This document shows positions 10,007 to 20,426 of a stretch of 64,000 nt of DNA, piece by piece. Under the pieces are notes generated by a model that did no database searches, was not told the origin of the DNA, and saw only the letters and a program-made list of their open reading frames with translations. The stretch lies in contig JAKLMB010000009.1 of the NCBI GenBank assembly GCA_022813625.1, positions 1,116,001 through 1,180,000 on the forward strand. The letters run 5' to 3'. A program made the translations under genes and the position numbers. This DNA is from Aaosphaeria pasadenensis (Eukaryota > Ascomycota > Dothideomycetes > Pleosporales). Position 1 is the stretch's first letter. Each line of letters starts with the position of its first letter.

Positions 10007-11833
10007 ATGAAGCTACTACTGTGGGCAGTGGCAGCCGCGGTGCCTCTTGCCGTTGCTATTCCAGCACCCAAGCACGGCACCGAAGCTATTGACTCTGCGA
10101 AAGGGCTGTTCGATCGATCAATTCTCGTCGAGGGTTTCGATGACGAGACTTCACTTACCCCAACCAAGGTCGGCTTCGAACCTACTTCAGCGGATAAAAT
10201 GACGGCCCTTGTGAAGCGGATCAATTACCCCACCATCGCCGTTGCGATGAGTGGCACTATCGGAATTTTTCATGTGGACTCGACTGCAGGTGGCATGCAT
10301 GCCAAAGGTCTTCAAGAACACATCGTCAAATGCCTCTCGCAGGCGTGTCCCCCCTTCATGTCGGGTGAAGGCGTATGTGTGGCACACCCACCTGAAGCAT
10401 GTGTTCTGGACGCCTGGTCGTTCAAAGGCAAGAAGCGAACGAAAGGGAAATTCACAATCCAAACTCGAGAGAATTACTTCCCACCGAATCGCCCTGGGTT
10501 CCGTGAAGGTCTTATCCAGGCTGTTGCCGTTGCCTACGCTGGCATGATCTCGGATCCAAAGAATTGCGTGGACAAAGAAGTTGATTCCGTCAGGAAGAAT
10601 ACGTTCTGCACTATGTCTAACTTCATCAATGTCCTCGTTCGTGACTGGGGTATTGACGGCTTCGAGCGCGCCTACCTCACCGTTGACATACACTTCAGGG
10701 TTGATGGCGATAGCAAAGTACCTGCAGGGTTTGATTGCATTGCAGTCAAGAACGACGTCATCAGCAGAATCGACAAGGAAGCAGGCTCATATTTCCGCCA
10801 GGCCATCGCCTCAGATCAACCGGACAAGTCCTTCTCGTACAAGGCGCACTGTGTGGATGGTGTGATGCAAATCCCACCTCTCGGAAGCATTGATATTGCA
10901 AATGTAACCTCGGAACTCAGTCCAGCAAATGTTACCGGCCAAGATAGTTTCAACACATCGGAATACCTTCACACCCCGAGCACGGATTTCACTGAAGCGA
11001 CTGCAATTGCATTGCAGCCTCGGGGGAACGACCAAGCCTCTGTCGATATTCAAGTTGGTGTACAAAAGGTCCATGTCGGGGACTTACAGAGTACTGATTT
11101 GGCTTCGGACTTCTTCCAATGCTTCGAATACAGGTGTCCATCAAATAAATGGGGAAACGTTTGCAACGAATACAAGAATCCGTGCTTCATTGGGAATGTT
11201 GGCCACCTTCGTGAAAAGGGCTTCCACAAGGACAGGCCTATGCGTTTCTACTTTATCCGTGGAGAATGGCCATTCGGGTATAATGGGATTCGCGAAGCAT
11301 TGGGTGAGATCGTTGCCAGCACACTCCGAGCCACAACCGAGGATGTCAGGAATTGCTACCGTTTTGCTCTATACGGGAAGGAATACTTCTTCTGCAACAC
11401 TAGTAATTCAATCGCAGTCAAATTGGTCAACTTCGGTCCGGAAAGCAAATTGACGGCTCGTCTGTACGTGGCTATTGGCTTCGCTGAGCAGTACCCACTT
11501 GCCAAATTTGATTGTCAAGCCAGCCTCCCGCAGTCTCAATGGTATTCCGAGAATCTCAATCCAGGAGCTATGTACTTCTTCAAAAGGGCCATGCAAAGCA
11601 AACCCTCGTTGCGCTTCGCCTGCGTCGATGATCGGAGTAGCGCATCACGAGTACCGAAACCCAAAGGAGACAGCCTTTGGGGCGGATTTGATACCGTGGA
11701 GGAGTTCCTAGCTTACCATCGGGGGCAGGCATATAAAGACAGAGATGGCCCTTGGGGTGGATTCGGGTCAGAGGAGGAGTTTATTGCTTTCCACAAGGCA
11801 CAGGCATATGATCCATCATTCTGGAAAGACTGA
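10007..11833 (+). CDS. secreted cysteine-rich protein with duplicated eight-cysteine domain and C-terminal WGGF repeats; function unknown
   Basis: I do not recognise the family. The single exon encodes 608 residues. Residues 1-17 form a clear signal peptide (hydrophobic core, likely cut after AVA), followed by a propeptide-like stretch ending in a dibasic LVKR at 68-71, a probable Kex2 site. Two homologous domains follow: A (about 109-282) and B (about 372-539). Each has eight cysteines in matching order (A: 109,114,124,132,187,201,244,282; B: 372,377,386,393,450,463,503,539), and REGLIQAVAVA aligns with REALGEIVAST. Between them lies a Ser/Thr-rich linker with three N-glycosylation sequons (N299, N308, N316). 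The C-terminus carries two copies of a WGGFxxxEEFxAxHxxQAY motif (W558 and W583). It is probably extracellular and disulfide-stabilised. An effector or cell-wall role is possible but unproven. Confidence 0.85.
   Translation: MKLLLWAVAAAVPLAVAIPAPKHGTEAIDSAKGLFDRSILVEGFDDETSLTPTKVGFEPTSADKMTALVKRINYPTIAVAMSGTIGIFHVDSTAGGMHAKGLQEHIVKCLSQACPPFMSGEGVCVAHPPEACVLDAWSFKGKKRTKGKFTIQTRENYFPPNRPGFREGLIQAVAVAYAGMISDPKNCVDKEVDSVRKNTFCTMSNFINVLVRDWGIDGFERAYLTVDIHFRVDGDSKVPAGFDCIAVKNDVISRIDKEAGSYFRQAIASDQPDKSFSYKAHCVDGVMQIPPLGSIDIANVTSELSPANVTGQDSFNTSEYLHTPSTDFTEATAIALQPRGNDQASVDIQVGVQKVHVGDLQSTDLASDFFQCFEYRCPSNKWGNVCNEYKNPCFIGNVGHLREKGFHKDRPMRFYFIRGEWPFGYNGIREALGEIVASTLRATTEDVRNCYRFALYGKEYFFCNTSNSIAVKLVNFGPESKLTARLYVAIGFAEQYPLAKFDCQASLPQSQWYSENLNPGAMYFFKRAMQSKPSLRFACVDDRSSASRVPKPKGDSLWGGFDTVEEFLAYHRGQAYKDRDGPWGGFGSEEEFIAFHKAQAYDPSFWKD
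11678..11827 (+). repeat. two-copy 75-nt coding repeat (WGGF motif)
   Basis: Two adjacent 25-codon units at the 3' end of the secreted protein gene encode WGGF-x3-EEF-x-A-x-H-x2-QAY. The protein similarity is stronger than the DNA similarity, which points to an older duplication under selection rather than a fresh slippage event. Confidence 0.8.
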
Positions 11834-12433
11834 GAATATCGCCGCGATTCTCTCAGCAGGGACTGATCAATTCGAGAACGATATCATGGGATTCCTTGAT
11901 GCAACAATATCACTGCTTAAACTACTAAAATGAATAAATGAATGCACTTCTACAAGCCTCTGTTCATGGAATGATCACAACGTGCACATTACGAATATCT
12001 TGATCGCACAGATCTCTAGGTGCAGAATGATCGCTCTCATATGCTCTGCCATACAAATTAAGTGTTCTCAGTAATAAATACTATGACTCGAAAATCTGTT
12101 TTACATGAACGGTGCGTATATCGACTATGTGTGGTTTTAAGACGGTTCGATCTGGTCGAGTTCAAGTCTTCGTATGTCAAATGCTGTGCACGGACCCCAG
12201 AGTACCCAAAGCTCCAATTTCTTCACAATCAACCATCATCGACATCATCGCGACCAACATCAATTCCACGCATCCTGGTCTTCAACATCTCCCTTTTACA
12301 AACGTTCCCGCTACAATAGTCTACGAGTCGCACGTAAAGCACGCATCTGAACCACTTCGAACCTTACACAACCCGACCGAAAACTCCTCCACGAACCTCC
12401 ACTCAATACCCAACCACACAATCTACTTTCAAA
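11834..12433. other. intergenic region between the secreted protein gene and TIM10
   Basis: 600 bases containing the 3' flank of one gene and the promoter and C/A-rich 5' leader of TIM10. No further gene is supported. Confidence 0.5.
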
Positions 12434-12865
12434 ATGTCTTTCCTCTTCGGCGGCCGACCCCAGCTCTCTTCCGAGCAGAAAATTGCTGCAGCAGAGGCTG
12501 AAATTGACATGGTCTCAGACATGTACTCTCGGTGCGTCTCGCCTCGACTCCAGTCCCCGCTTCTATCAAACATCTCCGCATCCACCTCCCGCTTTTCTCC
12601 TCCGCTCAATTTCTCAATTCCCAATTGTTCTGGATCTATAGCGTTGGCAGAGACTAATTCTTATCAATACAGACTTCTCGCATCATGCAGCAAGAAATGC
12701 GTCGACTCCACCTACCGCGAAGCCGATCTCAACAAGGGCGAGTCCGTCTGCCTCGACCGCTGCGTTGCAAAGTTCTTCGAGGTCAATGTCAAGGTCAGCG
12801 AGAAGATGCAGGGCGAGGCACAGAACAGACAACAGGGCGGTGGAATGTTCGGCGGTGGCATGTAA
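12434..12865 (+). CDS. TIM10: mitochondrial intermembrane-space chaperone Tim10
   Basis: Subunit of the Tim9-Tim10 chaperone that carries hydrophobic carrier precursors across the mitochondrial intermembrane space. Exons 12434-12531 and 12673-12865 give 96 residues, the usual small-Tim length. The twin CX3C motifs are visible as CSKKC and CLDRC, and the C-terminal half (KGESVCLDRCVAKFFEVN) is close to the conserved core. The 141-nt intron (donor GTGCGT, acceptor ACAG) is a multiple of three with no stop, so an unspliced message would still be read through. The protein ends in a Gly/Met-rich tail. Confidence 0.95.
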   Translation: MSFLFGGRPQLSSEQKIAAAEAEIDMVSDMYSRCVSPRLQSPLLSNISASTSRFSPPLNFSIPNCSGSIALAETNSYQYRLLASCSKKCVDSTYREADLNKGESVCLDRCVAKFFEVNVKVSEKMQGEAQNRQQGGGMFGGGM

Positions 12866-13484
12866 AAGATTCTGAGCAATGACAAAAGGAAATGGACGAA
12901 GATCTTCATTGGCAAAAAGATATATGAGTTTGATGAAATGATAGTAAAGAGAGAGGAGGGATTATATCACTATGTATTATAAGGTCTTTATGCTTGCTTG
13001 GTGCAGGATATGGATATGGCATGGCTAGGCTTCACTCTTCTAGAATTGGATACGATTGGATTACATCTCAATGAATTGAAAGTGGCCTCAGTGATCCAAA
13101 TTATCTTCAGTATGGCTCCTGGATTGCAGTTATTGAAGCCGTAAAACCACTTGATGGATAGGGTTATAGAGGCATCCGGGAGGCAGTGAGGAGACTGCAG
13201 CTGAACGCCACAAGGCAAGGCATCACGAATTCGAAAGCATCACGAAGCCTCATTGGAACGGTATTGACCAGGGAAGCAGGATTCCTGCTTCCCAAATCTG
13301 TTATATTCGAAAAATCACGCCAAACGCCAGAAACGCCAGAAAACAAAAACACCCTCAAAAGCCCATTATCCGGGCCTCAGCCCCTCAAAATCCCAATCAA
13401 TTACCAATCGAAAAAAAAAAAATCAGGAGAGGGGGAGGGAGGGGGGAGCAGAAGGGAAGTCGGGCTTGGCAGGCCCAGGGACAC
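12866..13484. other. intergenic region between two convergent genes
   Basis: About 620 bases. It includes an A-run and purine-rich strip around 13410-13455. A possible alternative 3' exon of the minus-strand gene cannot be excluded, because a GTAAGT donor overlaps that gene's stop. Nothing else is supported. Confidence 0.45.
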
Positions 13485-14998
13485 TTACTCTTCGAAATCC
13501 TCCAGAGTGAGGCCGTCGGCCACGATCGTGACCCTGTGCCTGATGTCGGCCAGGAGGTCGGCGCCGCAGTCGTCGATCACCAGCGCCTCGAGCCTGCCGA
13601 GCGCCTTCTGGGCGAGCCTGGCGTGCTCTTGCGCCCTTTCGGCAGCGACTTTCGCTGCTCGGACGTTCTCCATGGCGTTGAGAACGGTCTGTTCGGTCAG
13701 TAATCTAGGACTTCACAATAGGGTGGGTGAGTGCGTACTTGAACAATCTTCACACCACGTGCGCGCTCATCGGAGAGCAGTGGTGTGTCCTCAACGCGGC
13801 TCAAGAGAGCATCGAGAGAGCTGATGATCAAGGGCCTCTCTTCAATCTCTCCGACGGACTCTGCCCTCTCTTTGCCTTTGCCAGTGTTCTGGAACTGGGC
13901 CGGACGGGGTAGAGGCGGGACAGGAACGTCTGGCTTGACGGCGCCACCCTTGAGGTTTGGGGTGCTGCGCATACGCTTGAGCAGCGAGCGGAACCCAAGC
14001 TTGTGCTTGGAGCTCTTGTGGCCATCATTCGCGTCGAGGCCGTGAATGAGAGAGTCCGCATCGTTAGAGACCACAAGGGTCGTGCCAGCGCCAGTGCGGT
14101 CACTGAGCTGGCTAGAAAGACGCCTGGGTCGAGATTCGGGGCCCTCGTCATTGAGGCGTTGACGGGGCGGGGTGGAGGCATCTGGGGAATGCGTGAAGCG
14201 GAGAATGGAGTCCTCGGGGATGGCCTGGGACGGAGCCGCATAAGAGGTCGTGTAGACGGGAACTGCAGGCGCGGTGGAGACCTGAGTACGAGAGGATGGG
14301 CGTGAGATGGCACTTTGATCCGAGCCCGTTGATGCAATCGGATAGGCACAATACTTGGCCACCGACTGAGGTGAAGGTAGGATGATCGGACGATGCTTCG
14401 GGCGTGGAGCTGGACTTTCGGTGACAGAGCCCTTGGGAGTCCAGGTGGTGGGAAGCTCAGCGATTTCGTGAGGGGGACTTTTGTTGGATGCACTCATTGC
14501 TGCAGCCATCTTGCTCGACTCGCCCGCCTCCAAATAGGTGGTGTTACCACTCGGCTCGCCACGCATATTGCGAGGTCGCGACATCTCGACACCTCTCATG
14601 CGCAAAGGCGAGGCCTCTGGCTGAAGTGCCGGATACTGCTCTCCAGATGGGGTTCCCGCTTCAGCATCCATCAAAGAGCGCCGAGCTTTGGGTGGGCTCA
14701 TGGGATTGATGAACTGCGCAACCGGAGGGCTTGGAAGCGGCTTGTGGCGATCAACTACAGGAGCTGCATTGGGTGAGGTTGCTGGTCTGGGAGACGAAGG
14801 CATCTGAGGATCGTTGGGAGTGAGGCTCTGGTTCTGTCCTGACTTGTTCCTCTCGGGCAACTTGAACGGAAGGCCCAGGCGCCTTGCTGCAGCAGTCGGG
14901 ACCAGATTTGGCGATCCTGGCGGCGACTTGGAAGCTCCTGTGAGGAACGGCAATTTGCTGGTCTTTGCCTTCAACTTGGATCTATCGCCTTTGAACAT
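13485..14998 (-). CDS. disordered Pro/Ser-rich protein of unknown function
   Basis: Not recognised. Exons 14998-13739 and 13688-13485, separated by a 50-nt GT-AG intron, give 487 residues. Roughly the first 400 are low-complexity and rich in Pro, Ser, Arg and Lys with many SPP/PSPP clusters, suggesting a phosphorylated scaffold or adaptor with SH3-type ligands. Basic patches (KHKLGFRSLLKRMRS near residue 365) could bind membranes or nucleic acid. The last 90 residues look structured: a predicted helical stretch (NAMENVRAAKVAAERAQEHA) followed by an acidic end. The stop TAA overlaps a perfect GTAAGT donor, so the true C-terminus could be longer. It is divergent from GWT1. Confidence 0.7.
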
Positions 14999-16021
14999 GA
15001 CTGCTCAGTTGCTGCGTTGCTAGAAGGCTTCGAAGCGAGGTTTGGGACGATGTGAGATACGGTGCGAACTCAACACGAGTTCAGTTGATTGATGATGGAG
15101 AAAGTGAGAGGACTTTGACCTCCAAGACGGTTTAGGTTCTCGGAACGAAGTTCAAGATGCAGCGGGAAGTGTACTTTGTATGTTATCCACTGCCGAAGCA
15201 ATAGGTGAGGCGACGTTGTTGACGAAGAGAAAAAGGTTGACGGAATGGAGAGGGTGAGTAAGGTGGGAGTGGGGAGGTTGGAAGAAGTAAAAAGGCTCAA
15301 GTCAGTTGGAAATAAGTGAAGGCGAGACGGAGAGCAGCAGCGCGGCAGTGAAGGTGGGTTGCTCGCAAAGCAAGTGAAGGAGAAAACCCGCTAGGTCAGT
15401 ACAGCAGCCGTCTTTCAGACCAACTAGATCTATAAACACAATATGCTCAGACTTGGCCAGAATTCTTTCCAGCAAGTCTGACCAATATTTGATCACTATG
15501 GCCGTATTCTAGCAAATATATGCCTACATATGTGCCTTTTGGACAGATGCATGCCGATAGCCATGCCACCAAATATTTGAAGGTAACCTAGTTCAAGTAG
15601 TTGATTTTTCAGTTCGTCAAAAAATAAGCATCATTATATTGTGTTTCTTAAGAGGTACAATAGCTTTACTCTTATTGCATTAACCTGCATTATTCTGATC
15701 TCAAACGGTTTGTTTTGAAGTGGTGGGACTTATAGGTCATACTTGTCGACGTATTCTGCTTGTTTGATTGAATTATGTTTTACTTGACTTGACTACAATA
15801 TCATACTGCTAATATAAGAAAATCATATGGAATCACCCATGAAGAGTCCAATTGAAGCAAATGCTTGCTTTGATGACATAATATAATCAAGGAGTGAGGT
15901 TGGTCGGGTTCGGCGAAACTGAACCGCCGAAGGACAACTAACACGACGCGTTTGACAACCTTTCGAGCCCCCACGCGCCAATGACTCCAATACCAGGAGC
16001 AAACGGTGATTGAAGTTTACA
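14999..16021. other. divergent intergenic region with AT-rich segment
   Basis: About 1 kb between two head-to-head genes. The stretch from about 15530 to 15840 is much more AT-rich than its surroundings. No gene or transposon terminal repeat is seen. Confidence 0.5.
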
Positions 16022-17536
16022 ATGGTCAAATACGATAAAGCTGCAAAGATTCAACATGTGAGCGGCCTCACCGGGAGCTCCGTGGCTGATATCAATGCGG
16101 TATCGTTGGCAATGCCGGTATGCACACTCAAGATCTTGGTGATGCCGTCATACTAATCCAGACCTTGACAGCTCACAATTCTTTTATGGTCGGTACTTCA
16201 ATCGCGGACTCGGGCATTCATTCCTTACACTCTTGGCCCTATGGCCGTCGATTTTCTGCTCAATTGTGGAGCAATTCTCTTCTCAACCACTATATACTCC
16301 TCTACGCCATGGGTTCTCAATGTCCTCCTTCTTTTGCCTGCCATTTTCATTACCATGACCGAGCACGGCACGCCTCCTCAACGATCTGCTCGCCCGCAGC
16401 CCAAGAACCCGACTCCGCTCGACCGCCTCCCAATAAAGCCTTTCATAACGCATTATCGTGGTGCAATGATGGTTATCACATGCATTGCAATACTTGCTGT
16501 AGACTTCCGGGTGTTCCCACGACGTTTTGGGAAAGTAGAGAACTGGGGTACATCACTGATGGACGTGGGTGTAGGCTCATTCGTCTTCACGTCTGGAGTA
16601 GTATCCGTGCGATCATTTCTCAAGGAGGATAAAAATAGGCGCCCACCCTTGTCGAGAAGGTTCATGGGATCTCTGAGACATTCTATACCTCTACTCGTGC
16701 TTGGTGTTCTCCGCCTAATATCCGTGAAAGGTTTGGACTACGCAGAACATGTTACCGAGTACGGTGTACACTGGAATTTCTTCTTCACCTTGGGATTCTT
16801 ACCGCCATTCGTCTCTCTTTTCCAGTCTGCATTCCAGCTCGTCCCTTCCTATGCTGTACTCTCTTGCATGCTTTCCGCTTTACATGAACTTGCTCTTGAC
16901 AAGACCGATCTAGGGGCATACATTCTCACTGCTCCACGGACAGATCTCATCTCGATGAACCGGGAGGGCATCTTCTCCTTTTTCGGCTACCTCGCTATCT
17001 TTCTGGCAGGTCAGTCACTGGGCTCTTTTGCATTGCCCAGAGAGTCTTCGTTACCTCCAAACGCATCCCGGATTGAATACTTGAAGAAATCGATAATGGG
17101 CAAGCTTGCCATGTCTTCCTTGGCATGGATCACGCTGTTCTACTTTTCCATCAGTTACTACGGCCTCGGGCTGTCCGTCTCACGGAGACTTGCCAATTTC
17201 CCGTACTTTCTATGGACTTGTGCCTTCAATAGCACACAAATCGCCATTTGCTATGCCATCGAGAGCTATTACTTCCCGAGCATTCGTAAAGCATCTAGCA
17301 AGGAAGACGAGAATCAAAGGGCTAAAGATGCTACCAGTCCGCTACTATTTGCTTTCAATCGCAACGGTTTAGCAGTCTTCCTCGCAGCTAATCTACTGAC
17401 TGGATTGGTCAACTTGACGATTCCTACCCTTGATTTGGGTAAGCTCGAGTCAATGGCTGTGTTAATAGTGTACATGGCAACTGTTTCGGGTCTTGCGCTT
17501 GGGTTAGACTGGTTGGATATATCAATCAAACTGTGA
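16022..17536 (+). CDS. GWT1: GPI-anchored wall transfer protein 1 (inositol acyltransferase)
   Basis: ER membrane enzyme that acylates the inositol of glucosaminyl-phosphatidylinositol early in GPI-anchor synthesis; needed for mannoprotein attachment to the cell wall. Exons 16022-16117 and 16172-17536 give 486 residues. The 54-nt intron contains TACTAAT. The start region VSGLTGSSVADINAVSLAMP and the next segment (LTILLWSVLQSR) fit the family N-terminus, and AVDFLLNCGAILFSTTIYSS is highly characteristic. Other conserved parts are TCIAILAVDFRVFPRRFGK and GVGSFVFTSG. The protein is strongly hydrophobic with a dozen or so predicted membrane helices. Confidence 0.95.
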
Positions 17537-17662
17537 GCGATGTTTCCTAGATGGGAAGGCATGACATTCGCTGCTGGGAAAAAAAATAACCTGTCTATGT
17601 ACGATAATATCGGGAAAAAGTCCTTTCATTGCCTCTTGACTACATTTCTGAATCACACGAGC

Positions 17663-19027
17663 TCAGTGGCGATCAACACCTGATGACACAGACCTGCCGT
17701 TTCTAATTGAACGCCCCAAGCTTCTGTACAAATCTTCGAATTCAGTTTCGACTTCAGGCCAATATCCCGGGCTTGGTCCGCCGTCCGGATCTGGGGCTGG
17801 GCCGTACATGAGCCATCCAGACATCGGCTCGAGCGTCCCGTGGGGTGTAGCATCATCTATAGCTTGGCCATTGAGACGCTTGGCTGCCTCTATACATCTG
17901 CTCAGTAATTTTCTTTTGATTCGCTTTCTGGGGTTTCCCATTCGACTATCGAATCGCTGTAGTGCCTGTTTATAGCCGTCCGGTAATCCAGTTTTGATAC
18001 GCTTTCCTACGTTTCCCGCCAGAACATACGCTGGGAATTCCTCCATACCCTTGAAACCGATCACTACAACAGGAGCCTGCGCATAGCCGACTGGCAAATC
18101 CTCAATGAACCATTTTTTGTAAGCGATGCCATTGAGAATTAAAGGATTCTCCGGCTCCCGTTTGGTGACTGGATTTCCTTCAAGATCCCAGAAAAAGAAC
18201 CCTGTCAACCATCCCTTCAAGGAGTATGGGGGCAGTCCGCATGCGCTGTCATTCTCAGCAACAACCATGCTGTTCCAGAAAGTTCTTGTTTTGGGGTGGT
18301 CGGGTTCCTCGAAGGTGCGCACGAAACGTTCAAGAATTGGTCGCAGCTGCTCAGCGAATTGTTCTGGCTGGGCACCAAAGGTTGCGAGGCGGTCAATCTT
18401 TGCGAGGAGTTGTTCCCAGTCCGCTTTCTCGCCCTTCAGAGTCACGGATGGAAACCCACATATGATATCGCAACTGTACTTGAAATATCTCTGCATGAGA
18501 CCCATCAAGAGGACACTGGCGGTCAAGTGGTCAGTCCAGGTTGTCGTACTGAACTCAGGCATGACCCAATTTCGTAGCCAGCCAGGCTTTACTTCTTCGT
18601 GAATGGCGTCCTGGAATTTATGTAGGATGTCCTCGAAAGTACAATCTGAGACATGTATTCTTTTCTTCCCTGTATGACTAACGAACAGGTGCCTCAGTCT
18701 TTCCGCATTCTTGATCATATAGAAGTTCAATTGCACGAGAATAGCGAACCATACTTCATCCGGTCGGATGATCAGGTGCTGGTGCTGAGCCCAAGCATCA
18801 ATTGCACCCCGGGCAAAGCTGTCACCAGATGAATAAACGTCTCCTTGGCTGATCTGTTCGTCATAGGAGGAGAAATAGACTTCGGCTTCCGGGTGTGCTA
18901 GAAATTGGTCACGACAGCTGTTTCGGAATAGTTCGCTAGATGTCTTTACGGCATGCGGGTACCCCTCATGGTTGTAGGCTCGAGGTTCTGCATCAGAGGG
19001 AAAGACAGTCACTGATGAAGTGGCCAT
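17663..19027 (-). CDS. DUF4419 domain protein
   Basis: Fungal protein of unknown biochemical function. The single exon encodes 454 residues, of which about 60-390 match the DUF4419 pattern: GAIDAWAQHQHLIIRPDEVW, then a long helical region, MPEFSTTTWTD, SCDIICGFPSVTLKG and the C-terminal GWLTGFFFWD segment. There is no signal peptide, no membrane span and no catalytic motif that I recognise, so it is presumably cytosolic. The final 60 residues are Gly/Pro-rich. It ends convergently with GWT1, 126 bases apart. Confidence 0.85.
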   Translation of the reverse strand: MATSSVTVFPSDAEPRAYNHEGYPHAVKTSSELFRNSCRDQFLAHPEAEVYFSSYDEQISQGDVYSSGDSFARGAIDAWAQHQHLIIRPDEVWFAILVQLNFYMIKNAERLRHLFVSHTGKKRIHVSDCTFEDILHKFQDAIHEEVKPGWLRNWVMPEFSTTTWTDHLTASVLLMGLMQRYFKYSCDIICGFPSVTLKGEKADWEQLLAKIDRLATFGAQPEQFAEQLRPILERFVRTFEEPDHPKTRTFWNSMVVAENDSACGLPPYSLKGWLTGFFFWDLEGNPVTKREPENPLILNGIAYKKWFIEDLPVGYAQAPVVVIGFKGMEEFPAYVLAGNVGKRIKTGLPDGYKQALQRFDSRMGNPRKRIKRKLLSRCIEAAKRLNGQAIDDATPHGTLEPMSGWLMYGPAPDPDGGPSPGYWPEVETEFEDLYRSLGRSIRNGRSVSSGVDRH

Positions 19028-19566
19028 TGTTCTAGGTCGCCAGAATAGTCAGAATGGACCGTTTATGAATGACGGCTAATAGCTTAAAGTAACGCTTTTC
19101 TGTTGGAAAAGAAGAAAAGATCTGAACCATTCATGTTCCCATTGAATCAGGAGGAATAAGTGACATTGCGGCGTAGTCAATCATTTTAGTTGCTTCATGC
19201 GGCACCTGCTCTGCAATTCATCTAAAGCGCTGGTGTGCCCCACTCACGATCATTGTTTTGATATCCACTTCTATATCAAATATTTGAGACGCGTTTTCCG
19301 TTAGCATCTTGGTACTCAAAAACCAGAAATCGAGGGATGGTAGAGTTTCGGATCAACACACCTAGGTCACCTGACAGCGCGACACCATACACCTTTGCAC
19401 GGGCCCACACTCCACTCCACCTTCCCCACACATGCGCTGTTCTCAGATATTCCGTCATCACTCGCGTCCAACCTCACTTCACATGCTCAACAAGTTCGAC
19501 AACATAGCAACGCGCAGGATTACAGCTGGCTAGCATCTCCTTAATGCACTCACAGTATAGCCCAAC
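19028..19566. other. divergent intergenic region
   Basis: About 540 bases between the starts of the DUF4419 and Sfr1-like genes; it must hold both promoters. Nothing coding is visible. Confidence 0.5.
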
Positions 19567-20426
19567 ATGTCAACCCCACAGGCAAAACGCCGCCGTTTAA
19601 ATGAAGCAACAAAAACCCTCCACAAGCCATTCAAATCACCATTCCGCACCCCATTGAAAGTTCAGCAACAGCAATCTCCTTCACACGACTCGGCTTCGTC
19701 CGACCCGCCGTCCGAGCCCGATGTAACTTCTACTACGTCATCATTCCTTTCAACAACACCAGTATCATCTTCCACAAAACTCCCATCCCGCCCCAATCCA
19801 CCAAACTTGACCCCGCGAACACAACTCCCCAAATCCTCGAAACCATTAACAGCATCGAATAGCCCTGCGAACCCCTCAGTAGCAAAGCAAATCATCCAGC
19901 TACGATCCGAGATCCAAATCCTCACGCAGGCCCATGCGCTGCTTACTTCCTCCAAGGACAAAGACCTAGAGCGCGAAATCGAGATGTGGCGGACGGCGAG
20001 TAGGGAGGTGGCGGAGGATTTGTTCGCGACGACTAGGGAAAGGGTTCAGAGGATGGGAGGTGTTGGCGCGTGGAAGGATAGGGAGAGGGAACAGAAAGAG
20101 TGGAGGGCGAAGTGGGAAAAGGAGGATGCAGAGAGGGAGTTAGAGGAGCGGCGACGTGGTATGGAAGAGAATGGAGAGGAGAGAGAGGTGTATGATGATT
20201 ACGCAGATCTCGGGGATGCTGTGGATGAAAAAAAAGGAGAGGATGATTCTGAGGACAAAGCTAACGACGATGATGTGAGTTTCTCTGGGTCGAGTGGTGA
20301 GAACGTGGCGTAGTAGATTGGACTAATTCGTAGCAGGGCTTCACCATGGACATGATGCTCAAGACTTTGAACATTGATCTCAAACTCATCGGATATAACA
20401 AGGAGTTCCAAAGATGGGAAGGTTGA
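19567..20426 (+). CDS. SFR1: Swi5-dependent recombination/repair protein (Sfr1/Mei5 family)
   Basis: Partner of Swi5; the complex stimulates Rad51/Dmc1 strand exchange in homologous recombination. Exons 19567-20274 and 20337-20426 give 265 residues. The N-terminus KRRRLNEATKTLHKPFKSPF with the following RTPLK is the DNA-binding, phosphorylatable region typical of fungal homologues. After a Ser/Pro-rich linker comes a coiled coil starting near residue 100 (AKQIIQLRSEIQILTQAHAL) and a long charged helix. Exon 2 encodes the conserved tail FTMDMMLKTLNIDLKLIGY. Without splicing, the ORF stops in the intron, so the intron is required for the family C-terminus. The nucleus is the expected location. 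Confidence 0.85.

Noticed and set aside
12110..12180. possible tRNA-like B-box (GGTTCGATC)
   Set aside because: No matching acceptor stem, anticodon arm or A-box could be found at the proper distance.
13186..13824. 212-residue ORF on the plus strand
   Set aside because: Antisense to the second exon of the minus-strand disordered-protein gene and through a purine-rich spacer; no family resemblance.
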